Of a stretch of 64,000 nucleotides of DNA, positions 21,150 through 30,473 are shown piece by piece. Origin of the DNA: Xiphophorus maculatus (lineage: Eukaryota; Chordata; Actinopteri; Cyprinodontiformes; Poeciliidae). Location of the stretch: the NCBI RefSeq assembly GCF_002775205.1, contig NC_036461.1, forward strand, positions 22,000,875-22,064,874, given 5' to 3'. Every line of letters starts with the position of its first letter. Within the stretch, counting starts at the first letter, position 1. Under the pieces are notes generated by a model that saw only the letters and a list, made by a program, of their open reading frames with translations, was not told the origin of the DNA and did not search any database. A program made the position numbers and the translations under genes.

Positions 21150-22272
21150 TTAAATATTTGTAGAATCTGTATGGATTCTCATGTGTGCATTTAAATTTGA
21201 TTTTATATTACATCTGTGTCCACAAAGTTCACAACAGAAAGGTTTCTGTCCTGTGTGGATTGTCATATGTGTGTTTAAATGTGACTTTCGGTTAAATTTT
21301 TGGCCACAAATATCACAAGAGAAAGATTTCTGATCTGTGTGGATGTTTATGTGCCTGTTTAAACTTGACTTCAGGCTAAAACTTTGTCCACAGACATATA
21401 CCGAAACGGTTTCTGTCATGTGTGGATTCTCATATGTTTAGTTAAATTTGACTTCAGGCTACATCTATGTCTACAGATATAACAATGGAAAGGTTTCTGT
21501 CCAGTGTGGATACTCGTGTGTCGGTCTAAAGTGATTTCTGGACAAATCTTTGTCCACAGAGATCACAACAGAAAGGTTTCTGTCAAGTGTGGATTTTCAT
21601 GTATGTGTTTAAACTAGATTTTACGGTGAATAGTTGTCCACAGACATCACAACAGAAACGTTTCTGCCCTGTGTGAAATTTCATGTGTTTGGTTAAACTA
21701 GATTTTTCAGTAAATGTGTGTCCATAGAGATCACAACAGAAAGGCTTCTCTCTTGTATGAATTCTCGTGTGTGTTTAAGTGTGATTTTCCGCTGAACCCA
21801 CGTCCGCAACGTTCACAACAGAAAGGTTTCTCTCCTGTGTGAATTCTCATGTGTCTGTTTAAACACGATTTTTCGACAAATCTATTACCACAGATATCAC
21901 AGCAGAAAGGTTTCTCTCCGGTGTGGTTTCTCATGTGTGTGTTTAAATGTGACTTCTGCTTGCATCTGTGTCCACAAGGTTCACAACAGAAAGGTTTCTG
22001 TCCTGTGTGGATCCTCACATGTGCGTTTAAATATGATTTGCAGCTGAATCTGACTCTGTAGAGGTCACAACAAAGATCTTTCTGTCCTGTGTGGATCTTC
22101 TTATGCCTTGTTAAAGCTTCTTTTCCAGTGAATGTTTTATCAAAGTCTTCACAGTTAAGCTTCAATTCTGTCTGGACTTTCCTTCGTGAGTACATATTTT
22201 TCTTCTCAGTCAAACATTCCTTATTCTCCAGCGAGGTTGGCCCCATTTCGGAATCTGTGTTTCTGGAGAGAC

Positions 22273-22312
22273 AATAGAATAGAAGTACTTTATTCATCCC
22301 AGCAGGGAAATT
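22273..22312 (-). repeat. RTE-like retroposon tail inserted in zinc-finger coding sequence
   Basis: On the minus strand 'aatttccctgctgggatgaa' followed by 'taaagtacttctattctatt' is a typical fish LINE tail with (TTCTA) terminal repeats. The intact sister gene lacks it at the matching place. It creates the N-terminal residues FPAGMNKVLLFY of the first open segment. Confidence 0.7.
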
Positions 22313-22660
22313 ACTGAACAATGAACAAATTCTTCAGCAACATCAGAGGAGCTAAAAGGCTTGTTAAAGTTTTTATTTGACTTAGGAGCTCTACTCTCCT
22401 TCCATTCAGGTTCTAAGGAGTTGGAACCATCTCCATGACCTTCTGTCATGATTGGTTATCTGCCATTGTTCTCTTCTGGAGGCTATCTGTCTTTAATTTG
22501 GTCTTGATAAAGCTGTGAGTGCAAAGGGGAATGTTTATCATCCTCACTCTTTATGGCAGTAGCAGTGACTGAAAACTTGGAAGGCATGAATCTCCTCGTT
22601 CTCACAGAGCTGCTCTCCACCCAGTCTAATGAACACTCCCTCCTGTTCCTCCTTTATGTA

Positions 22661-24222
22661 CAGTCATGGTCAAAGTATTGAGAATGACACAAATATTATA
22701 TTTTCACATGATCTGCTGCCCTCTGGTTTTCATGTGTGTATGTCAGATGTTGTCATCACATACAGAAATACAATTGCAATCATATTATGAGTAACAAAAG
22801 CTTTTAATGACAGAATGAGTTAATGCAGCAAGTCAATATTTGCAGTGTTGACCCCTCTTCTTCAGGACCTCTGCAATTCTCCCTGGCATGCTCTCAATCA
22901 ATTTCTGGACCAAATCCTGACTGATAGCAGTCCATTCTTGCACAATCAATGCTTGCATTTTGTCAGAATTCCTAGGTTTTCGTTTGTCCACCCGTCTCTT
23001 GATGATTGACCACAAGTTTTCAATGGGATTAAGATCAGGGGAGTTTCCAGGCCATGGACCCAAAATCTCTATGTTTTGTTCCCTGAGCCAGTTAGATATC
23101 ACCTTTGCTTTATGGCAAGGTGCTCCATCATGCTGGAAAAGCCATTGTTCATCACCAAACTGCTTTTGGACGGTTGGGAGAAGTTGCTCTCGGAGGACAT
23201 TCTGGTACCATTCTTTATTCATGGCTGTGTTTTTAGGTAAGACTGTGAGAGAGCCGACTCCCTTGGCTGAGAAGCAACCCCACACATGGATGGTTTCAGG
23301 ATGCTTTACAGTTGGCATGAGACAAGACTGGTGGTAGCGCTCACCTTGTCTTCTCTGAACAAGCTGTTTTCCAGATGTCCCAAACAATCGGAAAGGGGAT
23401 TCATCAGAGAAAATGACTTTACCCCAGTCCTCAGCAGTCCACTCCCTGTACCTTTTGCAGAATATCAGTCTGTCCCTGATGTTTTTCCTGGAGAGAAGTG
23501 GCTTCTTTGCTGCCCTCCTTGAGACCAGGCCTTGCTCCAAGAGTCTCCGCCTCACAGTGCGTGCAGATGCACTCACACCTGCCTGCTGCCATTCCTGAGC
23601 AAGCTCTGCACTGCCGGTAGCCCGATCCCGCAGCTGAAACACTTTTAAGAGACGGTCCTGGCGCTTGCTGGTCTTTCTTGGGCGCCCTGAAGCCTTTATG
23701 GCAACAATGGAACCTCTCTCCTTGAAGTTCTTGATGATGCGATAGATTGTTGACTGAGGTGCAATCTTTCTAGCTGCGATTTCCTTTCCTGTTAGGCCAT
23801 TTTTGTGCAGTGCAATGATGACTGTACGTGTTTCTTTCGAGGTAACCATGGTTCACAGAAGAGAAACAATGATGCCAAGCACCAGCCTCTTTTTAAAGTG
23901 TCCAGTGGTGTCATTCTTACTTAATCATGACAGATTGATCTCCAGCCCTGTCCTCATCACCACCCACACCTGTGTTAATGGAGCAATCACTGAAACGATG
24001 TTAGCTGGTCCTTTTAAGGCAGGGCTGCAATGAAGTTGAAATGTGTTTTGGGGGATAAAGTTCATTTTCTAGGCAAATATTGACTTTGCAATTAATTGCT
24101 GTTACGCTGATCACTCTTTATAACATTCTAGAGTAAATGCAAATTGCCGTTATAAAAACTGACGCAGTACACTTTGTAAATATTAACATTTGAATCATTC
24201 TCAAAACATTTTTCCATGACTG
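22661..24222 (-). mobile_element. Tc1/mariner transposon, near-complete, 1,562 bp
   Basis: Both ends start CAGTCATGG read inward, continuing with related sequence ('tcaaagtattgagaatgaca' on one side, 'aaaaatgttttgagaatgat' on the other), so the inverted repeats extend at least 35 bp with a few differences. It is flanked by TA at 22659-22660 and at 24223-24224, the standard Tc1 target duplication. Length and a single transposase gene fit the family. It interrupts the zinc-finger pseudogene exon exactly, with no loss of flanking bases apparent. Confidence 0.93.
22833..23849 (-). CDS. Tc1-like DDE transposase, uninterrupted
   Basis: The 338-residue frame has no stop or frameshift and has the usual length for Tc1 transposases. 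An N-terminal paired-like helix-turn-helix region (about residues 1-60, 'GLTGKEIAARKIAPQSTIYR') is followed by the GRPRK hook and a second HTH. The catalytic domain shows VIFSDES (first Asp), FQHDGAPCH (second Asp) and SPDLNPIENLW (Glu). I count 35 residues between the second Asp and the Glu, a DD35E spacing rather than the DD34E of classical Tc1 and Sleeping Beauty. The enzyme would bind the terminal repeats and cut and paste the element into TA sites. Whether it is active cannot be told from sequence alone. Confidence 0.93.
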   Translation of the reverse strand: MVTSKETRTVIIALHKNGLTGKEIAARKIAPQSTIYRIIKNFKERGSIVAIKASGRPRKTSKRQDRLLKVFQLRDRATGSAELAQEWQQAGVSASARTVRRRLLEQGLVSRRAAKKPLLSRKNIRDRLIFCKRYREWTAEDWGKVIFSDESPFRLFGTSGKQLVQRRQGERYHQSCLMPTVKHPETIHVWGCFSAKGVGSLTVLPKNTAMNKEWYQNVLREQLLPTVQKQFGDEQWLFQHDGAPCHKAKVISNWLREQNIEILGPWPGNSPDLNPIENLWSIIKRRVDKRKPRNSDKMQALIVQEWTAISQDLVQKLIESMPGRIAEVLKKRGQHCKY

Positions 24223-24940
24223 TAGAGGAGCTTTGGGTCAGGCAGATCAGGACAAGGTGTGGGGTCTTCAGGAGCTTCTTCTTTAACCACCACCATCTGC
24301 TTATCACCTGCACAAAACATTAAAACACATTATGCACATTAGAAAGTATTTACACTGCAGCCTGGACTGAGTGACTTTAGTGACTCACCAAGCTTTTTCT
24401 CAGTTTAACCATTTCTTATAGGGACACCTACAAGCAATGGCTACTGATGTGATGTGTTGATCAGTCCTACAGGAGATATTGGTTTGTGCAAGCTGTGTTC
24501 TAACAACCTTGCTTGTACAAGCTGTTCAGCCAAGGATTTCCGCCTTCCTATTCACGTTAGCATTTTTGCAATCGTTTTCAATCTTGAGGATGTCTTGGAG
24601 AATTAGATGGACAGCTTAAAAAGGTACACGAGTTGAGAAAAGCCAGGTGTGTGGTGTCTAGGACAGCCACTGGACCAGGTCTGATGTGGTCTAACAGGGT
24701 CCAGAAAGTGGTGGAGCCAGAATGGACCAGAGATCATTTTTGGGGTGGTGGGCATGCCTCATTAAGGTGTCTTAGAGTGATGCAAGACACCAAAAACATG
24801 CACTTCATATTATAACGGCCAAAGGGAACAATCAAAGTTCCTTGTGTTATAGAGTTAGTATACCTGAAGGTCCACTTGGGCCACTAGTCACAGCTTCAGT
24901 CATGGCAGGATGGGTGGATGAGTTCTTGATTTGGAGGGTT

Positions 24941-25200
24941 CTGTTTAAAAGAGAAGAAAAATAATCAATGATTGGAATACAACAGATATCAACAATGAAT
25001 TTTATAGACATTAGTATTTTCCTCATTCTACAGCTAATGGATAATTTGGTCCCTTGACATGCAACATGATAGACTCCTGAACATTCAATCAAGTCTACCC
25101 TGATCAGGGTTCCAGAATAACTTTTGTACTTTTTTATTTCTTAGGTAGACACAAGTTTTTACTGGATCGCTTTAATCACTGCAGTTTTTCCATGTATTGT
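24941..25200. other. Upstream flank of the zinc-finger pseudogene
   Basis: AT-rich, no exon recognised upstream of 24940. A further 5' exon may lie farther right, possibly at the CpG-rich block near 26380-26530. Confidence 0.3.
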
Positions 25201-25540
25201 CATAAAGTGTTGTGGGAGTGGTGGTGGAGGCGGACGCTGAGACCCAGGTAAGAGAGAAAGATGGTTGTTTTAATGATAAATAATGCTCCAAACGGTCCAC
25301 AAGACTGAGCTTAAGCCAGGGCTCACACCGGTAGCAACAGAATACACGCGTGGCAAAACGAACAGGCAGACAGAATGACGCGACGAGGAACAAAGGACAC
25401 AAGTGGGATTAAATACACACAGAGGGTAATTACAGGGAGGAGAAACACCTGGGAACAATCAAGGGGAGACAGGACAACATGGAGACTCAGAGACACAGAA
25501 ACTCGAAATAAATACACAGAAAAACACGGAACATGACATG
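25200..25540 (-). repeat. Unnamed fish interspersed repeat
   Basis: The block 'ggcggacgctgagacccagg' through 'aaaaacacggaacatgacat' is of a kind I recall as dispersed in teleost genomes. It has a higher GC content than its surroundings and no intact frame. Overlapping short ORFs at 25172-25559 are chance. The family is not identified. Confidence 0.45.
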
Positions 25541-27940
25541 CATTGATTTTTTTTCTCATTGCTTGTAAATAATTGAAGAATTATGAGTAACTGCAACATT
25601 TGATAGAGAATTTTTGACTTTGAATTTGAAAGGCAATATTAACTTGTAAACAATCTAGTAAAGTTCTCCATGTGAAACACAAATCTACAACACTGGTAAT
25701 TTATTGAAAAGGTGTTTAAAGTGCTTCCGTGAGCTGAAATCTAAACTTTAAAACATCAAGAAACAATAAATGATAAAATGCTAAAACAAAATCTAAATGA
25801 CAAGTGCAAATACTTATGCGTTATGTCAAATAAATGTCTTATGAACACCTCAAATGGGACATTTCATTGCACTCAAGCTATTTTTCTAATAAAATGAAAA
25901 GTTTTATTATGAAAAATTATGTAAGACTTAAACTTAGAGAAGGAATGTTCTTCTTTTGTGATATTGCAGGCAAAGTTAAACTTTATTATCATCTCAGCCT
26001 CACTTAATGACCTTTTCCTGCTGCTGAAATTTGAGTTCTTAAATTAGAGAAATGTTCCCTGATTTCAAACCTTTGGCTGAAGTGATGCTTCCAGACTCCA
26101 CTGTGGCTTCAGAGCAGATTCTGTCCCCAGATCAACATCAAAACTTTCACACCTGGGCTGCATGCCATTAGAATATCTTGCAATGACGATATCATGTGTG
26201 ATATATTTCTATTTTCGTTTTCCTTCTGCACTTAGTCTATGTGACATATTGGATTTTTGGCAACGTCATTGACATTAAACCATTAAACCTGCACAACTTG
26301 CATAAAAAGTGTAGTAATCGTCCCTTTATTATACCTTACCTGCATTTTTCTGTTGACTAGGGAAACCTCAGACAGCCAGGATGCGTGCTCAACTAATACG
26401 CCCGGATAGCAACCGTTACGGTGCAGGAATTGTTCCGGGGTCTATGGTGGAACGAAAGCAAGCACAAAACAGCTGCCGCCGTAAAACAGTAGCGCTGCGC
26501 CTTTTCCGGCTGACGTTTTTCCACATCGTCATAGTGGGATATGTGTGTAAAATTTCGAGGAAAGAGATGAATTAAATACAATTTAGAATAAGACTGTAGC
26601 ATAAGATATGTAATTGCTGTGAATACTTTCCAGATGCACTGCATAGAAAATAAATGAATTGTGTCAGCAGAGAGTTGCTTCAGGAGACAGAGAATTACGA
26701 TTGGTCCAGCATTCTGTTTGGAGTGTAAGATTAGAACGGTACAACTAAATAAGGAGTGTAGTGGCTGTGATTTTTGGTACTGAGAGAGCGTAAATGATGT
26801 TTAGAGAATTATGAAGCTGAAATATTAGATAAATATTAAAGATTAATCTATCTCAATCTGAAATAGTATATTAATGCAGCTTATGTAATGAAATAAAATA
26901 ATTTACTCTATTAGAATTATTTCCCTCTTTGCTGTCAATAGTTGACATACTGTAATAAATATTTTTTTCTGGGAAAAAGTAAGAAAAATATGTAGTTTAA
27001 TGTTTGACAATGACTGGTGACACAGCACATGAAGTCATTTATCAATAATATATTAAAAAAAACTAGAAAAACAAAATTTCTGAAGAAATTTAGCCGGGGC
27101 CTGCCAAGGCGCGCCCGTCTGGTTTGTGCCCGGCGTCGTCACGCTACAAATTGGCATCGACGCTAAAGGATGCTGCAATGTAATCAAGTTCAGATTTCTT
27201 TAGCCGAAATCTCTTTGCTTCCTTGTCTTTCGTTAGGCGATGAAATACGTTCATGTTTGGTTCGGTTCAGTTCTACTCTAGTGGGCAGACTGTACCGCAG
27301 CTGCTGCGCTACAGATATTTCTCCGCTGATTTTCAGTAAAACTCTACAACGGAGAACCTGGAGGTTCTGGTTCGGATGAACAAAATAAACCCAGATATTT
27401 TATGTTTTATTATTTGAAATTATTGATAGGCCAAGCATAATGAAAAAAAACTCAGATCATGAAGTTATTTTATGTAATTCAAACAAAAATTATAATTTAC
27501 ATCATACCAAGCTAATATTATGTAGTTCTGCTGTTTTTCACTGTCGGCACAAGACGGCAGCTGAGAGTATCTGTATCCGAAGCAACTGATTCAGTGAAGT
27601 AGCTTAATATGCTAGTTCCGGTTATTTGTGGCAATTTCTGCAAGTCACAATAGCTCTAGGTTGAGGTAAAACAAAATTGCCTTATTTCAGCTGATCAGAT
27701 TGATGTTAACAGAGATTTTGTAGCCTAACAGGTTTCACGAAAGCCAGTTAGCAAAGTGCTAACATGTGAACAAATTGTGGTTCCATCAAGCTAGCAGCTA
27801 CGCTATCAGAGCCACAACAAAATATCCCACAGCAGTCAAACTTTTAAAATCGATCACATTTCTTAAAGAACACATTACATTTAACAACTGTAAGCAGTTC
27901 TAATAATACTTACCTTAACCAAGCAGTCGGAAGCAGAAAG
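25541..27940. other. Gene-free stretch with one CpG-rich block
   Basis: Mostly AT-rich without exons I can support. At 26370-26530 a CpG-rich block contains GCGCCTTTTCCGGCTGACG, with an ETS-like core and a TGACG half-site. It might be the promoter of the minus-strand zinc-finger pseudogene, but no splice link can be shown. At 27090-27160 there is a GC-rich 'ggcctgccaaggcgcgcccg' patch of repeat character. Confidence 0.35.
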
Positions 27941-27941
27941 C

Positions 27942-28455
27942 TCTTCTTCTTCTTTTTGTTTTTAATGGCGGTTGGCAAGCAACTTAATGGTGTGCATTAC
28001 CGCCACCTACTGGTATGGAGTGTGGATCAGGGCGCAACTTAAAAAAAAAACAACACTAAATCCTTTCTATCAGTTTAGTTTTCTTAAGAAATTTTATGAA
28101 ATAACATAAATATTCATGGGGCGTGCTGTGGTGGCGCAGGGGGTTAGCACGCCCCACGTTTCAGTTAACCGCTCCCCAATCTAAAGTCTTACATATAATC
28201 CTGTTACCTTCAAAAATGTAATAACCGCTTTATTTATTTTGTGTTTAATTAATATCTTATTAAGTTTAAATGTCTCTATATCATATTTCCTAATTTATTG
28301 TACTTGCTTTATATTTTCCACAATTAATTATTACATGTTCTACTGTTTCCATATCCATACCACACTCACATCTACCTGTTGGATGTTTACCAATCAAATT
28401 TAAAGTTTTGTTTAATCCAGTATATCCAAGGCACAATCTTTTTTTTTTTTCATAC
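27942..28455 (-). repeat. 3' end of a LINE with ORF2 C-terminal remnant
   Basis: On the minus strand, 28450-28270 reads RLCLGYTGLNKTLNLIGKHP and then TGRCECGMDMETVEHVI, the cysteine/histidine-containing C-terminal part of fish non-LTR reverse transcriptase ORFs. It is followed by the typical 3' end 'cggtaatgcacaccattaag' and 'ccgccattaaaaacaaaaag' with GAAGAAG repeats. A 40-bp 'gtgctgtggtggcgcagggg' block at 28119-28160 interrupts it. The frame is broken by stops. Confidence 0.65.
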
Positions 28456-28840
28456 TTGCTCTTTTCGCTTTTCAGACTTACAATACTTCATTTGAGCCAG
28501 CTGGGGGAGACAATTCTCTGTTTTAGCCAGTAGGGTATTAGGGCGTTTGTAGGAGTTTTCCCATTGAATTATAATGGGGTTTTTTTCGTAGTTTTTTGCG
28601 AATTATGTCGCCATGTTCATCCCGAATCCCACCAAAAGTAATAGCTGGAATGGCGTGAATTTTCTGCAGGTTTTGATACCTCTTTTGTAGGTGTGCACGC
28701 AGCGGTATGAGCCGCATTAACGGTTACGGATGAAAAATAAAGAATTATAATAATAATAATAAAGAAACTTTTCTTGGGAGAATAGCAATAGGTTCCTGCC
28801 ATTGCTTTGCATGGCAGGCCCCAATAAATACAAGAAAATA
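28456..28840 (+). repeat. Second repeat with (TAA)n and CATGGCAGGCCCC end
   Basis: 'catgttcatcccgaatccca' and 'ggcgtgaattttctgcaggt', then (AATAAT)n and 'ttgctttgcatggcaggccc', are blocks I recall as dispersed in fish genomes. It has no intact ORF. The family is uncertain (LINE or Helitron-like). Confidence 0.45.
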
Positions 28841-30290
28841 ATTTTTTTTCTTGTCTTGAAACATTACATGTACATTAAATTATGGAATCATGTAAATATG
28901 TTCTTTAATAAAACACTAAAAGTGTGTGTCTGTTCATCAGTGTCAATATAAAAATGATCAGAATCATTTCTATCAAATAAATACATTGTGCTCTTTATTC
29001 AGAAATCCACCAAAACAATTAAATAATCACATCAAAAGTTAGGAACTCTGTCTTTAGTCAATTATTTGATTACCAAATATATTAGTGTGTGTGAGAAAAG
29101 GTGTCAATTACAGGTATTAACTTAAAATACTTTGTAGAACGGCACTTTCTGAAGTTCGGTCCATATACTTGTGTTAGCTTACTGGCACATAGGCCACATT
29201 CAATATGGCGGACGCTATGACGTATCGCAGCAACCGGCGACCCCGCTCTATGAAGCGTCTATTCATGTCTATGATTTGCATCACCTGGCTCCGGTGCGCC
29301 CTCTGGTGGAAATTGCAAGGAAGAGAGTAGGAGAAAATGCTCCCAGAACCTGGCAATAAGTAGAGAAATAAAACGAATATAATAATTAAAAAACAAAACA
29401 AAGGAATTAAAAATGAATGAGTGATGAGTTGACATGCTTATTGCTGGAAAACTCCGTTTTCCAGTGACTTCTCTCACTTCACGGTGACAGAGGAAACCCT
29501 AGTGGTGACACACAGCAAATGCCATCCAGAACTGATGTAGAATTGCAAAACAGGACATTTTTTACTGACCTCTGATCCTCTAAATGAAAAATATGTGGCC
29601 AAATCTATTGTAATTTTACTACTATGATCATTGTATTATTTCATAAAAGTCACAAATAGTTTTATGTGTTCTAATCATGGTTCAAATTAAGCCTCAAAGC
29701 TGTATTAAAATCAAATAACTGAGTATCTCCGTTAATTGGAAACCAAATTCTGAGCTCTCAATTAAATCATTGCATATTATACTCCTTATTTAGCAGAATA
29801 CAACCACAAAATTAATATAGGGGCAGGAAAATAATAGAATATAGCTAAAATGTCCTCTTCTGAATGGTTTCCATGTTAAAACTCCACATCAGATGTTGGA
29901 GATTTACTGGGTGTCCTCTAGAGCAGTTCCCTTGTCATTCTGGAGGAAGAGAAGTCTCTAATAAGAACAGGAATAAGAACAGCAACTCAGGGATATAATT
30001 CCACATCAGATCAGTTTTAAAATTGTAAAGCGGAGGACAATTTAATTTCCCTTTAAGATCAATAAAGTATTTTGGAATGGAATTTGTATTGTCTCAGCGT
30101 GACCTGGGATTAGAAAGATTCTGAATAATCAAATGTTAAGCATCACCAACATGGACTTGGAGATATTGCATATCTTTCTAGATACATTAGCTTTTAAAAA
30201 CAATTTATTGATTCACATTCATATGCATAAATTTCATTTCCAGCCACTAACACACGAACAGGAAGTATTTTACTTTGAAAGCCCCTCTTA
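28841..30290. other. Intergenic stretch before the intact zinc-finger gene
   Basis: AT-rich. The GC-richer patch 29195-29300 ('gcaaccggcgaccccgctct') resembles a repeated fish block. A retroposon tail lies at 30041-30085. No exon could be supported. Confidence 0.35.
30041..30085 (+). repeat. RTE-like LINE 3' tail fragment
   Basis: 'aatttccctttaagatcaat' followed by 'aaagtattttggaatggaat' is the fish retroposon tail in plus orientation, related to those at 7353-7397 and 22273-22312. Confidence 0.55.
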
Positions 30291-30329
30291 AACGTCCTTT
30301 CTTACCACGACTCTGGAATCAACCGTGAA

Positions 30330-30336
30330 CCGGAAG
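30330..30336 (+). promoter_or_regulatory. ETS-type site in the zinc-finger gene promoter
   Basis: CCGGAAG lies about 140 bp upstream of the proposed ATG at 30474, in a CpG-containing stretch without a TATA box. ETS/GABP sites are common in housekeeping promoters; function here is inferred. Confidence 0.35.
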
Positions 30337-30473
30337 CGTGCTTTTATTTCGAAAGGCATTTGTAAACGAAGGCACCGTTAACGCTTTTGTTTTGCCGTCT
30401 CGCGGGTCCAAACCAACCGAAGGCTGGCTTGAACACAGTGAATTACACCAACGTAGCGACCTTGAAAGCCACC

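Larger units (their letters stand above)
21150..24940 (-). pseudogene. Decayed C2H2 zinc-finger gene, split by a Tc1-like transposon
   Basis: Seen: exon 24940-24864 contains ATG at 24903 and joins in phase to a long exon starting at 24307, whose frame reads GDKQMVVVKEEAPEDP. That exon corresponds to the intact sister gene at 30474-34023 (there DVQQLMVVKEE). A transposon occupies 22661-24222, and coding resumes with IKEEQEGVFIRLGG. The acidic linker then has a one-base insertion and stop codons near 22550. The finger array (about 11-12 C2H2 units, TGQKPFCC linkers) has a 2-bp loss near 21773, a TGA at 21585-21583 in place of the Gly of a linker, a frame change near 21530 and another TGA at 21418-21416. 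A retroposon tail lies at 22273-22312. Its two open segments, 22321-21731 and 21419-21150, may be annotated as proteins by gene callers, but I read the locus as non-functional. Confidence 0.8.

Noticed and set aside
22960-23598. Plus-strand open frames of 60-125 codons across the transposon
   Set aside because: They are antisense shadows of the transposase coding sequence.
28119-28160. 'gtggcgcagggggttagcac' block as a tRNA or SINE head
   Set aside because: No cloverleaf can be completed and no B box follows at the right distance; it looks like a 40-bp repeat fragment.
29171-29401. ATG-led frames in the GC-richer patch near 29200
   Set aside because: The patch resembles a dispersed fish block, and the frames are short and unconnected to splice sites.
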